64,000 nt of DNA, from contig CATJOM010000035.1 in the NCBI GenBank assembly GCA_949741915.1, forward strand, positions 42,432 through 106,431, written 5' to 3'. The stretch comes from an uncultured Candidatus Melainabacteria bacterium. GTDB taxonomy: Bacteria > Cyanobacteriota > Vampirovibrionia > Gastranaerophilales > Gastranaerophilaceae. The position numbers were made by a program, and so were the translations under genes. Below the pieces are notes generated by a model. That model saw only the letters and a program-made list of their open reading frames with translations, was not told the origin of the DNA and did not search any database. Below are positions 34,301 through 42,948 of this stretch, piece by piece; position 1 is the stretch's first letter; each line of letters begins with the position of its first letter.

Positions 34301-34875
34301 TACTTGAAGAGTGTGTTAATGAATTAAAAAATCAAAAAGGCTTACCTGGCAAGAATTCAGAAGCAGGTAGCATTGCAGATAAGCACGAACCCTGCATTGT
34401 AGATATTAAAACTACAGCATACATTCCTGATGAATGGGTAGGCTCATACGAACAAAAAATGCTTGAATACAAGCGTCTAGCGGATGTCAAGAGTATTGCC
34501 GAACTTGAAAATATGACAGCAAGCCTCAGAGATAGGTTTTCAAAATTACCTGAAAGCGTAGAAAACTTAATAAAATTAATACGTTTAAGACTTTTAGGCA
34601 GCAGCATTAATATTACGCAAATAAGAGAAACGCCTGATAATATAAGAATTTACAGCCCATTTACAATGCAGGAGTGGCTACTTTTGAAGCGGAAAATCAG
34701 CTTAAATATTACAAAATATTTTCAATGGACAAACCCTCCAAAAACAGTAAAGAAGGCCAAAGGCATACTTTTGATGAAAAAAAACAATCTGGAATTTAAT
34801 GAAATATTTAACATATTGGCGGATTTGTTTTATTATATATCTGGTATTATATTGGAATTTAAAACAAAATCTTAA
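31321..34875 (+). CDS. mfd: Transcription-repair coupling factor
   Basis: 1184 aa, ATG at 31321. It displaces RNA polymerase stalled at DNA lesions and recruits UvrA/B. N-terminal UvrB-like part (F-P-F-Q-E-I-N-P-Y-E-D; G-E-F-S-V-K-G-D-I-L-D-I-F), RNA polymerase interaction domain (V-V-H-A-I-H-G-I-G-I-F-K-G-L; Y-L-E-I-E-F-Q-G-G-D), translocase Walker A A-D-V-G-F-G-K-T-E-V-A (~645), D-E-E-H box, S-A-T-P-I-P-R-T-L, Q-L-R-G-R-V-G-R-S and a C-terminal TRCF domain. Full length. Leaderless by its promoter spacing. The foldase gene starts 16 bases after its stop. Confidence 0.97.
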   Translation: MENSLKEIFNNFDTGILSLFLKKKEVGISLCMTGLNNPLRLLVLNKIINTYNKKVLFITTNEQSALKYSQDLESIFNINSKIFPFQEINPYEDIDRNYYIYQEQVDALVGGHSLVIAPVRTLLEKFPDKNFYKKNSFEIKKDEEIDYSKTIERLISLGYKRVPMAMDAGEFSVKGDILDIFTLHSSPVRIEFFADTVEDIRMFDPSTQKSFKKLDKITVYPLHKFLLDDENKAGFKNKLHKELEKFGQNEVLDLLFNEITEKIQQEDYFEGIEYYQSYLNKDLVPVLEFFKDYILIYDDTAQINAKFENFDNEMIAAYQANLASNLKLPLISKNHTTFQEYKKEIQKFKRIGFDVFLENFEGDNLGYEGLSDNSFRDKLIEFNSSLPPFFSSSTNDVTDFINKELKANSRIFICTNYPKRLDEILKEFEIYSENIFILPSLTSGGGIIEEAENAVRWVFLSDKELFNKRSKDITSRKYSSNKQSQDYIDSINDIMENEFVVHAIHGIGIFKGLRKEEMDGALKDYLEIEFQGGDKLFMPAEQINLLYRYRGGGSAKPKLSKMGGAAWENTKNKAKGEVKEIAYDLLKLYAKREMSVGIAFEPDTTWQYEMEDAFEYTETPDQMQAIIDTKNDMENSKPMDRLICADVGFGKTEVAIRAIFKAVMSGKQAAMIAPTTILALQHYQTIQERFKPFSVNVQLLSRFKSPKERKETIKMLAEGTCDVVIGTHSLLFDREFKNLGLLVIDEEHKFGVAHKEKLKQFRENIDILSMSATPIPRTLNMALSNLKNMSLINTAPKNRLPVKTYVGEFNEALLKNAINHELQRDGQVFFLHNRVESIFTVAQYLENLLPNAKIAVAHGQMKEQELEKIMFDFAQKAYDILVCTTIIESGLDISNANTIIVNDSDRFGLAQLYQLRGRVGRSDRQAFCYCFYKKSKELSQDAFKRLSAIKDFTSLGSGYHIALRDIEIRGVGNILGAKQHGHMINVGFDTYVNLLEECVNELKNQKGLPGKNSEAGSIADKHEPCIVDIKTTAYIPDEWVGSYEQKMLEYKRLADVKSIAELENMTASLRDRFSKLPESVENLIKLIRLRLLGSSINITQIRETPDNIRIYSPFTMQEWLLLKRKISLNITKYFQWTNPPKTVKKAKGILLMKKNNLEFNEIFNILADLFYYISGIILEFKTKS

Positions 34876-34891
34876 AAAAGAGGAGAAATTT

Positions 34892-36043
34892 ATGAAATTA
34901 GTAAAATCCCTGCTTGTAGCGGGACTATCGGTTAGTTTATTAACAGGCTGTGCACTTAATAAAACAGCGATTATCACAGTAAACGGCGAACCCATTACAA
35001 AGGCACAGTATGAAGAAGTATTAAAAAGACAAACACAAAATCCGCAATTTCAGCAATTAGGGCCTGAAGCGAAAGACCCTAATGGCTTTATGATGCTTAT
35101 GGCAAAAGATAGAATTACAAACGAATTAATTGTCAAAGCTTTATTGGAACAACAGATAAAAGAACATAAAATTACCGTAAGCGAAGATGACATCAAAGCA
35201 AAAAGAAAAGAAATTACTGATAAATTAGGATCAGAAGAAAGATTACAGGAAGTTTTAAAACAAAGCAATGTAACAGAAAGTCAACTTAGAGATGATTTAA
35301 TTAATGAAATCAAGGTGGATAAACTTGTGACTGCTACGAGCGATGTTAAAGTTTCTGATAAAGATGTTGCTGATTTTTATAACAAAAATAAGGCTTCATT
35401 CAACCGTCCTGAGACAGTTAAAGCTTCACATATCTTAATAGAAGCAAATCCTGATAAGATTAAGCAAGATATAATCAATGCTGATAAAAACGGTAAATTA
35501 ACCGCAGAAGAAATTGATAAAAAAGTTAAAGAAAAATTGGACGAAAAAATGGCTCTTGCAAAGAAGATAAGAGAAGAAGTAGCAAAGACACCTGATAAAT
35601 TTGCAGAGCTTGCTAAAAAATATTCTGATGATAAAGCTTCTGGTGCAAATGGAGGAGATTTAGGATATTTCCCAAGAGAAGCTATGGTAAAACCCTTCTC
35701 TGATGCGGCTTTCAGCTTGAAACCCAACGTTGTTTCACAGGTTGTGGTTTCTGAATTTGGAAATCATATCATTATTGTAAAAGATAGAGCAGCAAAGGGC
35801 TTGCAGCCGTTAGACAAAGTTAAAGATGAAATTAAAGCTTACCTTGAACAACAGAAAAAAATCACTGCACTGCAAAAATTATTTGAAGGCTTGAAGGCCA
35901 CTGCAAAAGTTGAATATGTCGATCAAAGCTTTAATCCTGAAAATATTCAAAAAGCAATCAGGGAAGATATGCAAAAGAAGCAACAACAGGCTCAGCCTGG
36001 GCAATCTGCACCAATGACGCCTGCAGCCCCAAGTCAACAATAA
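34892..36043 (+). CDS. PrsA/SurA-like parvulin foldase lipoprotein
   Basis: 383 aa, ATG at 34892 after AGGAG. Signal peptide with lipobox L-L-T-G-C (Cys22). SurA-N-like helical part begins V-N-G-E-P-I-T-K. A parvulin PPIase domain follows: K-A-S-H-I-L-I-E ... A-K-K-Y-S-D-D ... G-G-D-L-G-Y-F ... V-K-P-F-S-D-A-A-F-S-L; a Lys/Asp-rich insertion sits between the first strand and KKYSDD. The C-terminus is Gln/Pro-rich and likely disordered. It should help fold exported or outer-membrane proteins. A strong terminator follows. Confidence 0.92.
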   Translation: MKLVKSLLVAGLSVSLLTGCALNKTAIITVNGEPITKAQYEEVLKRQTQNPQFQQLGPEAKDPNGFMMLMAKDRITNELIVKALLEQQIKEHKITVSEDDIKAKRKEITDKLGSEERLQEVLKQSNVTESQLRDDLINEIKVDKLVTATSDVKVSDKDVADFYNKNKASFNRPETVKASHILIEANPDKIKQDIINADKNGKLTAEEIDKKVKEKLDEKMALAKKIREEVAKTPDKFAELAKKYSDDKASGANGGDLGYFPREAMVKPFSDAAFSLKPNVVSQVVVSEFGNHIIIVKDRAAKGLQPLDKVKDEIKAYLEQQKKITALQKLFEGLKATAKVEYVDQSFNPENIQKAIREDMQKKQQQAQPGQSAPMTPAAPSQQ

Positions 36044-36080
36044 GCCAATAAGGTATTAATTTAAATTTTATGATATTATA

Positions 36081-36121
36081 AAGCCATTCTTAACAACATA
36101 AGAATGGCTTTTGTTTATTTT
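36081..36121 (+). terminator. Rho-independent terminator of mfd-foldase unit
   Basis: AAGCCATTCTTA pairs with TAAGAATGGCTT around a short loop, followed by TTGTTTATTTT. Ends 57 bases before the rfaE2 start. Confidence 0.93.
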
Positions 36122-36177
36122 ATTTCAAAAACCAAAATACCAAGAAGATGCAGTTTTAGACAAATCAAAACGGGAGG

Positions 36178-36648
36178 ATGAGCTTGGGCAAAGTTATAGA
36201 GCAAAGTAAAATTGAGGAACTTGTTAACCACATAAAAAAGCAAAATAAGACTATTGTTGCAACAAACGGATGTTTTGACATTTTACATGTGGGGCATGTT
36301 AGATATCTTAAAAAAAGCAAAAGCTTTGGTGATGTATTAATAGTAGGATTAAATTCAGATGTTTCAGTAAAATCAATCAAAGGACCAGACAGACCAATTA
36401 ACAATGAAGATGATAGAGCAGAGATTTTGTGTTCTTTAAATTCGGTTGATTATGTTGTGCTTTTTGATGAAAAATCTCCAAAGAATCTGCTTGAAAAAAT
36501 TAAGCCAAATGTATACACAAAGGGGGCTGATTATACTCTAAACACACTGCCTGAAGCAGATGTTATACTTAAGAATAACGGTTGGATTGAATTTATTGAT
36601 TTTGTTGAAGGAAAGTCAACAACAAAAATAATCGACAAAATAAAATAA
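36178..36648 (+). CDS. rfaE2: Heptose-1-phosphate adenylyltransferase (RfaE2/HldE C-domain type)
   Basis: 156 aa. Nucleotidyltransferase: T-N-G-C-F-D-I-L-H-V-G-H-V-R-Y-L (HxGH), G-P-D-R-P-I-N, D-R-A-E-I-L, Y-T-K-G-A-D-Y, V-E-G-K-S-T-T-K-I-I. It makes ADP-D-glycero-beta-D-manno-heptose for the LPS core, or a related NDP-sugar; the kinase half is not in the window. Start: ATG at 36178 directly abuts GGGAGG, leaving no spacing. TTG at 36184, six bases after the site and in frame, is the better initiator (154 aa). First gene of the envelope run to lepB. Confidence 0.88.
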   Translation: MSLGKVIEQSKIEELVNHIKKQNKTIVATNGCFDILHVGHVRYLKKSKSFGDVLIVGLNSDVSVKSIKGPDRPINNEDDRAEILCSLNSVDYVVLFDEKSPKNLLEKIKPNVYTKGADYTLNTLPEADVILKNNGWIEFIDFVEGKSTTKIIDKIK

Positions 36649-36703
36649 TTGTAATAGAATAGACTTATAATTTTTGTGGGCAAAAGAGAGGAGACTATAA
36701 AAC

Positions 36704-37813
36704 GTGAGTTCTAAAACTTTTTCACAGGAAGAAATTTCCCAATTCGTAGGTGTCATGTTAACCAAAACAGTCGAATGCACTATTAATAAAGTTGCACCGC
36801 CATTGTTAGCTGATGAAAATTCTCTCGCACTTGCCCTTGGAGAGGACGAGATTGAAAATCTAGCAAAAACAAAGGCCAAATGTGCACTTGTGCCATTGGG
36901 GGTAAACTTTGATCACCTTTCAACAATTGAGGTGGAACGTCCAAGGCTTGCTATGATGAAATTATTAAACTTATTTTATGAAGAGCCAGATGCTGCAATT
37001 GGCATTCACCCAAGTGCTGTTATACATCCAGATGCTAGAATTGGCAAAGATGTTTCAATAGGGCCAAATGTTACAATTTCTCGCGGGGCTGAAATAGGGG
37101 ATGGCAGTAAGCTTTTAGCCAACGTTTATGTGGGAAAATTTGCTAAAATTGGCAAAAACTGTTTGTTTCACCCAGGCGTAAATATTGGTGATTTTATTCA
37201 AATTGGAAACAACTGTATAATTCACCATGGTGCAAGCATCGGGGCTGACGGTTTCAGTTTTGTTACAGAAAAGCCAGATAACATTGAAACAGCAAGAAAA
37301 GAAGGTGAAATCAAAGGTGATAAGAGCGATCAAAAAGTTTTCAAAATCCCTTCGTTAGGATCAGTTGTAATTGAAGATGATGTTGAAATTGGCGCAAATA
37401 CGACGATAGACAGAGGGACAATAGAGAATACAACAATCGGGGCACAGACAAAAATTGATAACTTGGTTATGATTGGACACAACTGCAAAGTAGGTAAGGC
37501 CTGCATGATAGTTTCTCAGGTAGGAATTGCGGGAAGCTGTACAATAGGCGATAGAGTTGTGATTGCAGGGCAGGCAGGCTTGGCTGATCATATCAAAATC
37601 GGCTCCGATTCAATAATTCTGGCTCAATCAGGTGTCACAAAATCTCATCCTGCAAGATCAGTGCTTATGGGTGCACCTGCAGTTCCAAGGAAAGATTTCC
37701 TAAAAAAGATGAAATATCTGAGTGAAGCAGAAGTCATGGTTCAAAAATATAAAAAATATCAACATTTATTAGAAGATTATGAGAAATTTTTAAATGAGGA
37801 CGCTAAAATCTAG
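36704..37813 (+). CDS. lpxD: UDP-3-O-(3-hydroxyacyl)glucosamine N-acyltransferase
   Basis: 369 aa from GTG at 36704 after GAGGAG. It adds the second acyl chain in lipid A synthesis at the inner membrane. An N-terminal uridine-binding part is followed by about ten left-handed beta-helix hexapeptide turns (I-G-P-N-V-T-I..., I-G-A-D-G-F-S-F), with the catalytic His in [15 protein letters not shown]. The length is as expected. Its 3' end overlaps lpxC by 20 bases. Confidence 0.96.
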   Translation: MSSKTFSQEEISQFVGVMLTKTVECTINKVAPPLLADENSLALALGEDEIENLAKTKAKCALVPLGVNFDHLSTIEVERPRLAMMKLLNLFYEEPDAAIGIHPSAVIHPDARIGKDVSIGPNVTISRGAEIGDGSKLLANVYVGKFAKIGKNCLFHPGVNIGDFIQIGNNCIIHHGASIGADGFSFVTEKPDNIETARKEGEIKGDKSDQKVFKIPSLGSVVIEDDVEIGANTTIDRGTIENTTIGAQTKIDNLVMIGHNCKVGKACMIVSQVGIAGSCTIGDRVVIAGQAGLADHIKIGSDSIILAQSGVTKSHPARSVLMGAPAVPRKDFLKKMKYLSEAEVMVQKYKKYQHLLEDYEKFLNEDAKI

Positions 37814-38648
37814 TTTTAACATAAAAGGTGTCGGCTTAATGTCTGGCATTGAGTTTGAGGTTGAAATCAAACCAACTGAAACCAAAGGAATTTATTTTAC
37901 CTGTGGTGATAAAAAAATTAAGGCAAATACTGAAAATGTTGTATCGTCAGAACATTGCGTTGTTGTTGCAAATATTAACGAGGGAGCGGATTTCAAGGCT
38001 GCCCTTATAGAACATTTTATGGCAGCCTGCGCAATATGTAACATTGACGGCTTAGAGATGAATTTTAAAAATCCAGGGTTTGATGTGCCTATTTATGAGG
38101 TGCCAATACTTGATGGCTCATCAAAAATGTGGGTTGAAAAGTTTAATAACACTGGGTATCAGGGAGATAAAGATAATTACCCTGTATTGAATTCGCCCAC
38201 AGTGTTTGAGAGGGATAGAAGTACGGTTGCAATTTTACCAAGCAAGAGTAAGACAAAAATAAGCTATATGGTAAATTTTAATCATCCTGATTTATCAAAC
38301 AGATGGTCAACGCTTGAGCTAGATAAAAACCTTAATGAAATAATCGGGGCAAGAACTTTTGGATATTTGAAAGACCTTGAAACATTTCAGAAAATGGGGC
38401 TTTCAAAGGGTGTTGCTATGGATAACACCGTAGGTCTTACAGAAGATGGCTATACAACTGATTTAAGGAGCCAATACGAGCCCAATAAGCATAAGATTCT
38501 TGATATAATTGGCGACTTATACTTAACAGGAATAAACCCTTTAAGGATGAACGCCAATATTATTGTAAAAGAGGCAGGGCATGCCCTTCATATTGAGGCT
38601 GCAAAATTAATGGAGAAGAACTTTGCCAAAGAATCGGACTATGTTTAA
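37794..38648 (+). CDS. lpxC: UDP-3-O-acyl-N-acetylglucosamine deacetylase
   Basis: 284 aa, ATG at 37794 inside the end of lpxD. Zinc enzyme catalysing the committed step of lipid A synthesis. Zn ligands: His in A-L-I-E-H-F-M-A-A, His/Asp in [12 protein letters not shown]; general acid His in [18 protein letters not shown] and D-N-T-V-G-L-T also fit. The 20-base overlap implies coupling with lpxD. Confidence 0.95.
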   Translation: MRTLKSSFNIKGVGLMSGIEFEVEIKPTETKGIYFTCGDKKIKANTENVVSSEHCVVVANINEGADFKAALIEHFMAACAICNIDGLEMNFKNPGFDVPIYEVPILDGSSKMWVEKFNNTGYQGDKDNYPVLNSPTVFERDRSTVAILPSKSKTKISYMVNFNHPDLSNRWSTLELDKNLNEIIGARTFGYLKDLETFQKMGLSKGVAMDNTVGLTEDGYTTDLRSQYEPNKHKILDIIGDLYLTGINPLRMNANIIVKEAGHALHIEAAKLMEKNFAKESDYV

Positions 38649-38707
38649 ATTTTACATAGAACCGTGAGACAGGGTTTTGATTTAAAATACTTTAACAGGA
38701 GATAAAG

Positions 38708-39157
38708 ATGTCAGATACAATAGTTAAGCCGATTTCTATGGATGTTATGGAAATTATGGAGATGATTCCCCACAGATATCCATTTTTATTGGTGGACAGG
38801 ATTACAGAATGCATTCCAGGCGAATATTCAAAGGGGTATAAGAATTTAACTGCAAATGAAATGTTTTTTAACGGACATTTCCCAAATAATCCCATTATGC
38901 CTGGCGTTTTGCAGATTGAGGCTATGGCACAGGCAGCTGCACCCATTCTTTTGACATTAGACCAATATAAGGGCAAACTTGCACTCTTTGCGGGGATTGA
39001 CCATGCCAGGTTTAAAAACATTGTAAGACCTGGCGACAGATTTGATATGGAAACAAGGATGACAAAGATAAAAGGGCCGGTTGCAAAGTGCGATGCGAAA
39101 GGTTTTGTTGATGGCAAACTTTGCGTGGAAGCAGAAATTACGATAGCCCTAAAATAG
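38708..39157 (+). CDS. fabZ: 3-hydroxyacyl-[ACP] dehydratase
   Basis: 149 aa, ATG at 38708 after AGGAG. Hotdog fold: I-P-H-R-Y-P-F-L-L-V-D-R, and the active-site helix N-G-H-F-P-N-N-P-I-M-P-G-V-L-Q-I-E-A-M-A-Q with catalytic His and Glu. It dehydrates 3-hydroxyacyl-ACP, competing with LpxA/LpxD for the same substrate, so its place inside the lpx run sets the balance of fatty acid and lipid A. Gap to lpxA is 13 bases. Confidence 0.97.
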   Translation: MSDTIVKPISMDVMEIMEMIPHRYPFLLVDRITECIPGEYSKGYKNLTANEMFFNGHFPNNPIMPGVLQIEAMAQAAAPILLTLDQYKGKLALFAGIDHARFKNIVRPGDRFDMETRMTKIKGPVAKCDAKGFVDGKLCVEAEITIALK

Positions 39158-39170
39158 AAAGTGTGAAAAA

Positions 39171-39998
39171 ATGCCAGTTCTTAATAATATACATAAGACA
39201 GCAATAATTGATGAAAGCGCAAAGATTGCGCCAGAGGTTGAAATAGGCCCCAATGTTGTTATAGGAAAAGATGTAACAATTGAAAAAGGGGTAAAAATTG
39301 GTGCAAATGCGCATATAGAATATGCTGTAATTGGCGAAGAAACAAGAATTTCACCATTTGCTTCAATTGGAGGCGAGCCACAGGATTTAGGATACAAGGG
39401 AGAACCGACAAAAGTTATTATTGGCAAAAACTGCTGGATTAGAGAATTTGCGACAATAAACAGGGCATCTGGTGAAAACGGGGTTACGAAAATTGGCAAC
39501 AAATGTATGATTATGGCATACGCCCATGTTGCACATAATTGCGTACTTGAAGACGAAGTAATTATGGCAAACGCTGCGACGATTGGCGGGCATACACACG
39601 TTGGTTTTGGTGCTTTTTTGGGCGGGTTAAGTGTGTATCACCAGAATGTCAGGGTTGGTGAAATGGCAATAGTATCAGGTGCTTCAGCCACAAGACAGGA
39701 TATTCTTCCATATTCAAAATCAGAAGGCATCCCCCCAATTGTTCGCGATATCAATGCTATAGGATTAAGGCGAAGAGGGGTGGATAAAATCTCAAGAGAT
39801 GCTATACATAAGGCTATTAGGATACTAAAAAATCCTGAATTCAATACAACAATGGCGCTTGATGAAATTGACAAGACGGTTGAAAAAAATGAATATGTGA
39901 ATAAACTTGTAGAATTTATTAAGACATCAAAAAGAGGCGTGTGTATAAAATCAAACAAGGATGTTTACATGAATACAAACCCTGTGGAGGAAATATAG
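39171..39998 (+). CDS. lpxA: UDP-N-acetylglucosamine acyltransferase
   Basis: 275 aa, ATG at 39171. First lipid A enzyme: transfers 3-hydroxyacyl from ACP to UDP-GlcNAc. Hexapeptide left-handed helix (I-H-K-T-A-I-I-D, I-G-P-N-V-V-I-G, V-T-K-I-G-N-K-C-M-I-M-A-Y-A-H-V-A-H-N-C) with catalytic His in Y-A-H-V-A-H-N-C. The helical C-terminal domain (I-N-A-I-G-L-R-R-R-G) is present, slightly longer than the ~262 norm. The stop TAG touches the next ATG. Confidence 0.97.
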   Translation: MPVLNNIHKTAIIDESAKIAPEVEIGPNVVIGKDVTIEKGVKIGANAHIEYAVIGEETRISPFASIGGEPQDLGYKGEPTKVIIGKNCWIREFATINRASGENGVTKIGNKCMIMAYAHVAHNCVLEDEVIMANAATIGGHTHVGFGAFLGGLSVYHQNVRVGEMAIVSGASATRQDILPYSKSEGIPPIVRDINAIGLRRRGVDKISRDAIHKAIRILKNPEFNTTMALDEIDKTVEKNEYVNKLVEFIKTSKRGVCIKSNKDVYMNTNPVEEI

Positions 39999-41102
39999 AT
40001 GAAGAATATTTATGAAAAATACGCAGAAATTCTGGTTGATTACTCAACAAATGTACAGAAGGGCGATTTGGTTTTAATAAGGGCTGAAAGCCACCTTTGT
40101 CAGCCTCTTGTAAAAGAAATATATAAACTTGTTGTTCAAAAAGGCGCTCATCCTATTATAAGATGTTCAATTGAAGGATTGGCTGAAACATTTATTAAAT
40201 ATGCGGAGGATGAACAATTAGCCTATATTGACCCCATTACAAAGCTTGAATACGAAAAAGTTGATAAATTAATCTCTATAGGAGCACCCTTGAATGTTAA
40301 AAATATGGCAAGGGCTAACTCTAAGAAGATGGCAAAAAGGTCATCTGCCACAAGGGATTTATCAACAATAATGCTAAACCGTGCAGCAAAGGGTGATTTA
40401 GCATGGGTAATTGCAGATTTTCCAACCCAGGCACTTGCACAAGAAGCAAAAATGTCTTTAGATGAATATACTGATTTTATTATAAATGCCTGCTATCTTG
40501 ATTTGGAAAACCCCATTGAAAAATGGAAAGAAATAGGAAAAGAGCAGGACAGAATTGTTAACATTTTAAACGGCACAAAAAAATTCCATATTATCGGCGA
40601 AAAGACCGATATTACGTTTAATGTTGAAAATAGAAAATGGATTAGCTGTTCTGGGCTTAATAATTTCCCAGATGGAGAAATATTTACATCCCCTGTTGAA
40701 GATTCAGCAAATGGTGAAATTTATTTTGACCTTCCTGCAATTTATCGCGGAAATGAATCACACAAAATATTACTAACCTTGAAAGATGGTAAAGTGGTTG
40801 GTGCAAAGGCTGAAAAAGGCGAAGAATTCTTGCTTTCAATGCTTGATATGGATGAAGGCAGCAGGTTTGTTGGTGAAATTGCAATCGGCACAAACGAAAG
40901 AGTTAAAGATGTCACTGGCAATATTCTTTTTGATGAAAAAATCGGCGGTGCGATACACATGGCAGTGGGCGCCTCTTATCCTGAAACAGGCGGCAAAAAT
41001 CAATCTGGCCTGCACTGGGATATAATTAAAAGCATGAAAGAAAATTCTAAAATATATGCCGATGACAAACTTGTGTATGAAAACGGCAAATTTATTGTGT
41101 AA
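39999..41102 (+). CDS. M29-family aminopeptidase
   Basis: 367 aa, ATG at 39999 immediately after the lpxA stop. Thermophilic metalloprotease (AmpS/PepS) family: N-V-Q-K-G-D-L-V-L-I near the N-terminus, metal-binding blocks F-P-D-G-E-I-F-T-S-P, G-E-I-A-I-G-T-N, H-M-A-V-G-A-S-Y and G-L-H-W-D-I-I, which supply the Glu, His and Asp ligands. It releases N-terminal amino acids in the cytoplasm. Location after the lpx genes is an operon accident rather than a pathway link. Confidence 0.92.
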   Translation: MKNIYEKYAEILVDYSTNVQKGDLVLIRAESHLCQPLVKEIYKLVVQKGAHPIIRCSIEGLAETFIKYAEDEQLAYIDPITKLEYEKVDKLISIGAPLNVKNMARANSKKMAKRSSATRDLSTIMLNRAAKGDLAWVIADFPTQALAQEAKMSLDEYTDFIINACYLDLENPIEKWKEIGKEQDRIVNILNGTKKFHIIGEKTDITFNVENRKWISCSGLNNFPDGEIFTSPVEDSANGEIYFDLPAIYRGNESHKILLTLKDGKVVGAKAEKGEEFLLSMLDMDEGSRFVGEIAIGTNERVKDVTGNILFDEKIGGAIHMAVGASYPETGGKNQSGLHWDIIKSMKENSKIYADDKLVYENGKFIV

Positions 41103-41123
41103 AATTTAAATCCAAAAGGCCAA

Positions 41124-42062
41124 ATGTACAATAAAGAAGAATATAAAGAGATTTTAGATTATTTTAAGCAAGATTTAGAGCTTGTTTATGATGAGATAAA
41201 ATCTCTTTTATTTGAAAATAATAACAGGCTAAATAACGAGATTGGAGAATTTTTATTCTCAAAATCAAAAAGATTGCGACCTGTTGTTATGTTTTTAATT
41301 AAGGATTTCTTTAATGTCAAAGGTGCAGAGGCTGATAAAAAAATCGCACAATTAGCTGCAGCCCTTGAATTATTGCACAGTGCAACGTTAATCCATGATG
41401 ATATTATAGACTGCGCTAAAACAAGACGCGGGCTTGAAACTTTTGATTACAGGTTTAATTCAAAAATGGCTGTAATTGCAGGAGACTACCTTTTAGCTTT
41501 GTCACTTAAATTGTTATCGAAGCTGAATTCAACAAAGGTGTTTGAATATTTTTCAGATAATACGCTCACTATATGTAATGGCGAAATTAATCAATTTTTT
41601 GATAAAAATAGAATCATAACTATTGATAAATACATAGAAAAATCAATAAATAAGACAAGCTCATTATTTATTGCCGGGGCAAAATCCGTTTTATACATTA
41701 TAAATAAAGAGTTCCTACCAGTCTATGACAATGTAAAAAATTCTGTTCTTAATTTTGTTTTGAATTTTTCTTTAGGTTTTCAGATTTATGATGATATTGA
41801 AAATTTTCTCAATCAAAATACTGAAAAAACAAGCTCCGACATAGAGAATGGTATATACACCCTTCCATATCTTTATATATCGCAACAAAAACATTCTTGT
41901 GATATTATTAAGGATGAAGAACTAAGCACAATGGCGGCTGATTTTTCAAAACAATATTTAAATAATACATTAAATAAGGCTATCGAGAGCCTTAATGCTA
42001 TTAAACATACTCACAAAACAAGTCTTTTAATAAAGCTTGCAGAAATTTTTAAAGAGGTATAG
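41124..42062 (+). CDS. Polyprenyl diphosphate synthase
   Basis: 312 aa, ATG at 41124, after AAAGG. All-alpha trans-prenyltransferase of the IspB/GGPPS type: F-L-F-S-K-S-K-R-L-R-P, first Asp-rich motif H-D-D-I-I-D (~residue 92), G-D-Y-L-L-A, and the second region Y-D-D-I-E-N, where the normal DDxxD has Asn at the fifth place. It condenses IPP with allylic diphosphates, probably for quinone or carrier lipids. The altered second motif might change chain length or rate; the first is intact. Confidence 0.9.
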   Translation: MYNKEEYKEILDYFKQDLELVYDEIKSLLFENNNRLNNEIGEFLFSKSKRLRPVVMFLIKDFFNVKGAEADKKIAQLAAALELLHSATLIHDDIIDCAKTRRGLETFDYRFNSKMAVIAGDYLLALSLKLLSKLNSTKVFEYFSDNTLTICNGEINQFFDKNRIITIDKYIEKSINKTSSLFIAGAKSVLYIINKEFLPVYDNVKNSVLNFVLNFSLGFQIYDDIENFLNQNTEKTSSDIENGIYTLPYLYISQQKHSCDIIKDEELSTMAADFSKQYLNNTLNKAIESLNAIKHTHKTSLLIKLAEIFKEV

Positions 42063-42084
42063 GCAGATAACAGGGTAAAAAATT

Positions 42085-42684
42085 TTGAAAAAAATCTTCT
42101 CATTTTTAAAAGAAACACTTGACACAATATTATTTGTACTAATCGCTGTAATTGTAATAAGGTTTTTTATAGGGGAATTAAGGTGGATTCCATCAGGCTC
42201 TATGCACCCTACATTAATCGAAGGGGATAGACTTTTTGTTGAGAAATTATCAAAACCTGTCAGAAAACCCGAGAGAGGCGATATATTAGTCTTTTATCCT
42301 CCTGATGAAATCCTTAGGAAAGACTTTTTTTCAATATTATCAAGACTAACGGGCATACTATGCAAGGATATAGCATTCATTAAAAGGGTAGTGGGTTTAC
42401 CTGGGGATAAGCTTGAAGTGCGTCCTGAAGATGGGCAGTATTTTGTATATATAAATGACAAGAAGCTTAATGAGCCATATATTTTATCTAAAACGGACTG
42501 GATGCCCTGCAGAGATGATATGTACTGCGGACCACTTACTGTTCCAGAAAATAATTATTTCATGATGGGTGATAACAGAGGGAACAGTCAAGACAGCCGT
42601 TTTTGGGGATTTTTACCTGAGAATAGGATAATAGGACGTGCAATTTTTGTATTTTGGCCGCTTAGCAGGACAAAAGGGCTCTGA
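42085..42684 (+). CDS. lepB: Signal peptidase I
   Basis: 199 aa from TTG at 42085 after AGGG. One N-terminal membrane helix (TILFVLIAVIVIRFFIG), catalytic Ser in P-S-G-S-M-H-P-T (~residue 39), catalytic Lys in F-I-K-R-V-V-G-L-P-G-D (~97), box E M-G-D-N-R-G-N-S-Q-D-S-R-F-W-G. It removes signal peptides of the exported proteins at the outer membrane-facing side of the inner membrane. Contains a Cys-x-rich insertion (MPCRDDMYCG). Last gene of the envelope run. Confidence 0.96.
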   Translation: MKKIFSFLKETLDTILFVLIAVIVIRFFIGELRWIPSGSMHPTLIEGDRLFVEKLSKPVRKPERGDILVFYPPDEILRKDFFSILSRLTGILCKDIAFIKRVVGLPGDKLEVRPEDGQYFVYINDKKLNEPYILSKTDWMPCRDDMYCGPLTVPENNYFMMGDNRGNSQDSRFWGFLPENRIIGRAIFVFWPLSRTKGL

Positions 42685-42948
42685 AGCTTTTTATATCATA
42701 ACGACTACACAGATAATGAAAAAGATTCCACAGAAAGAAATTAAAAAATAATTAGAGAGTCCATAAAAAACATTCCAGTTAAGTTTAGAAATAATCGCCC
42801 ATATATCCACATATTCTATTCAGACAAATTACAGGTATGTTTGACAAAATTAATTTATGATTATTATTGATTATGAAACAATCTAGAAAACAATTAAGAT
42901 AAATTGTCAAAATTTAACAAAGAAGTCAATGAACTTTTTAGAATATGT

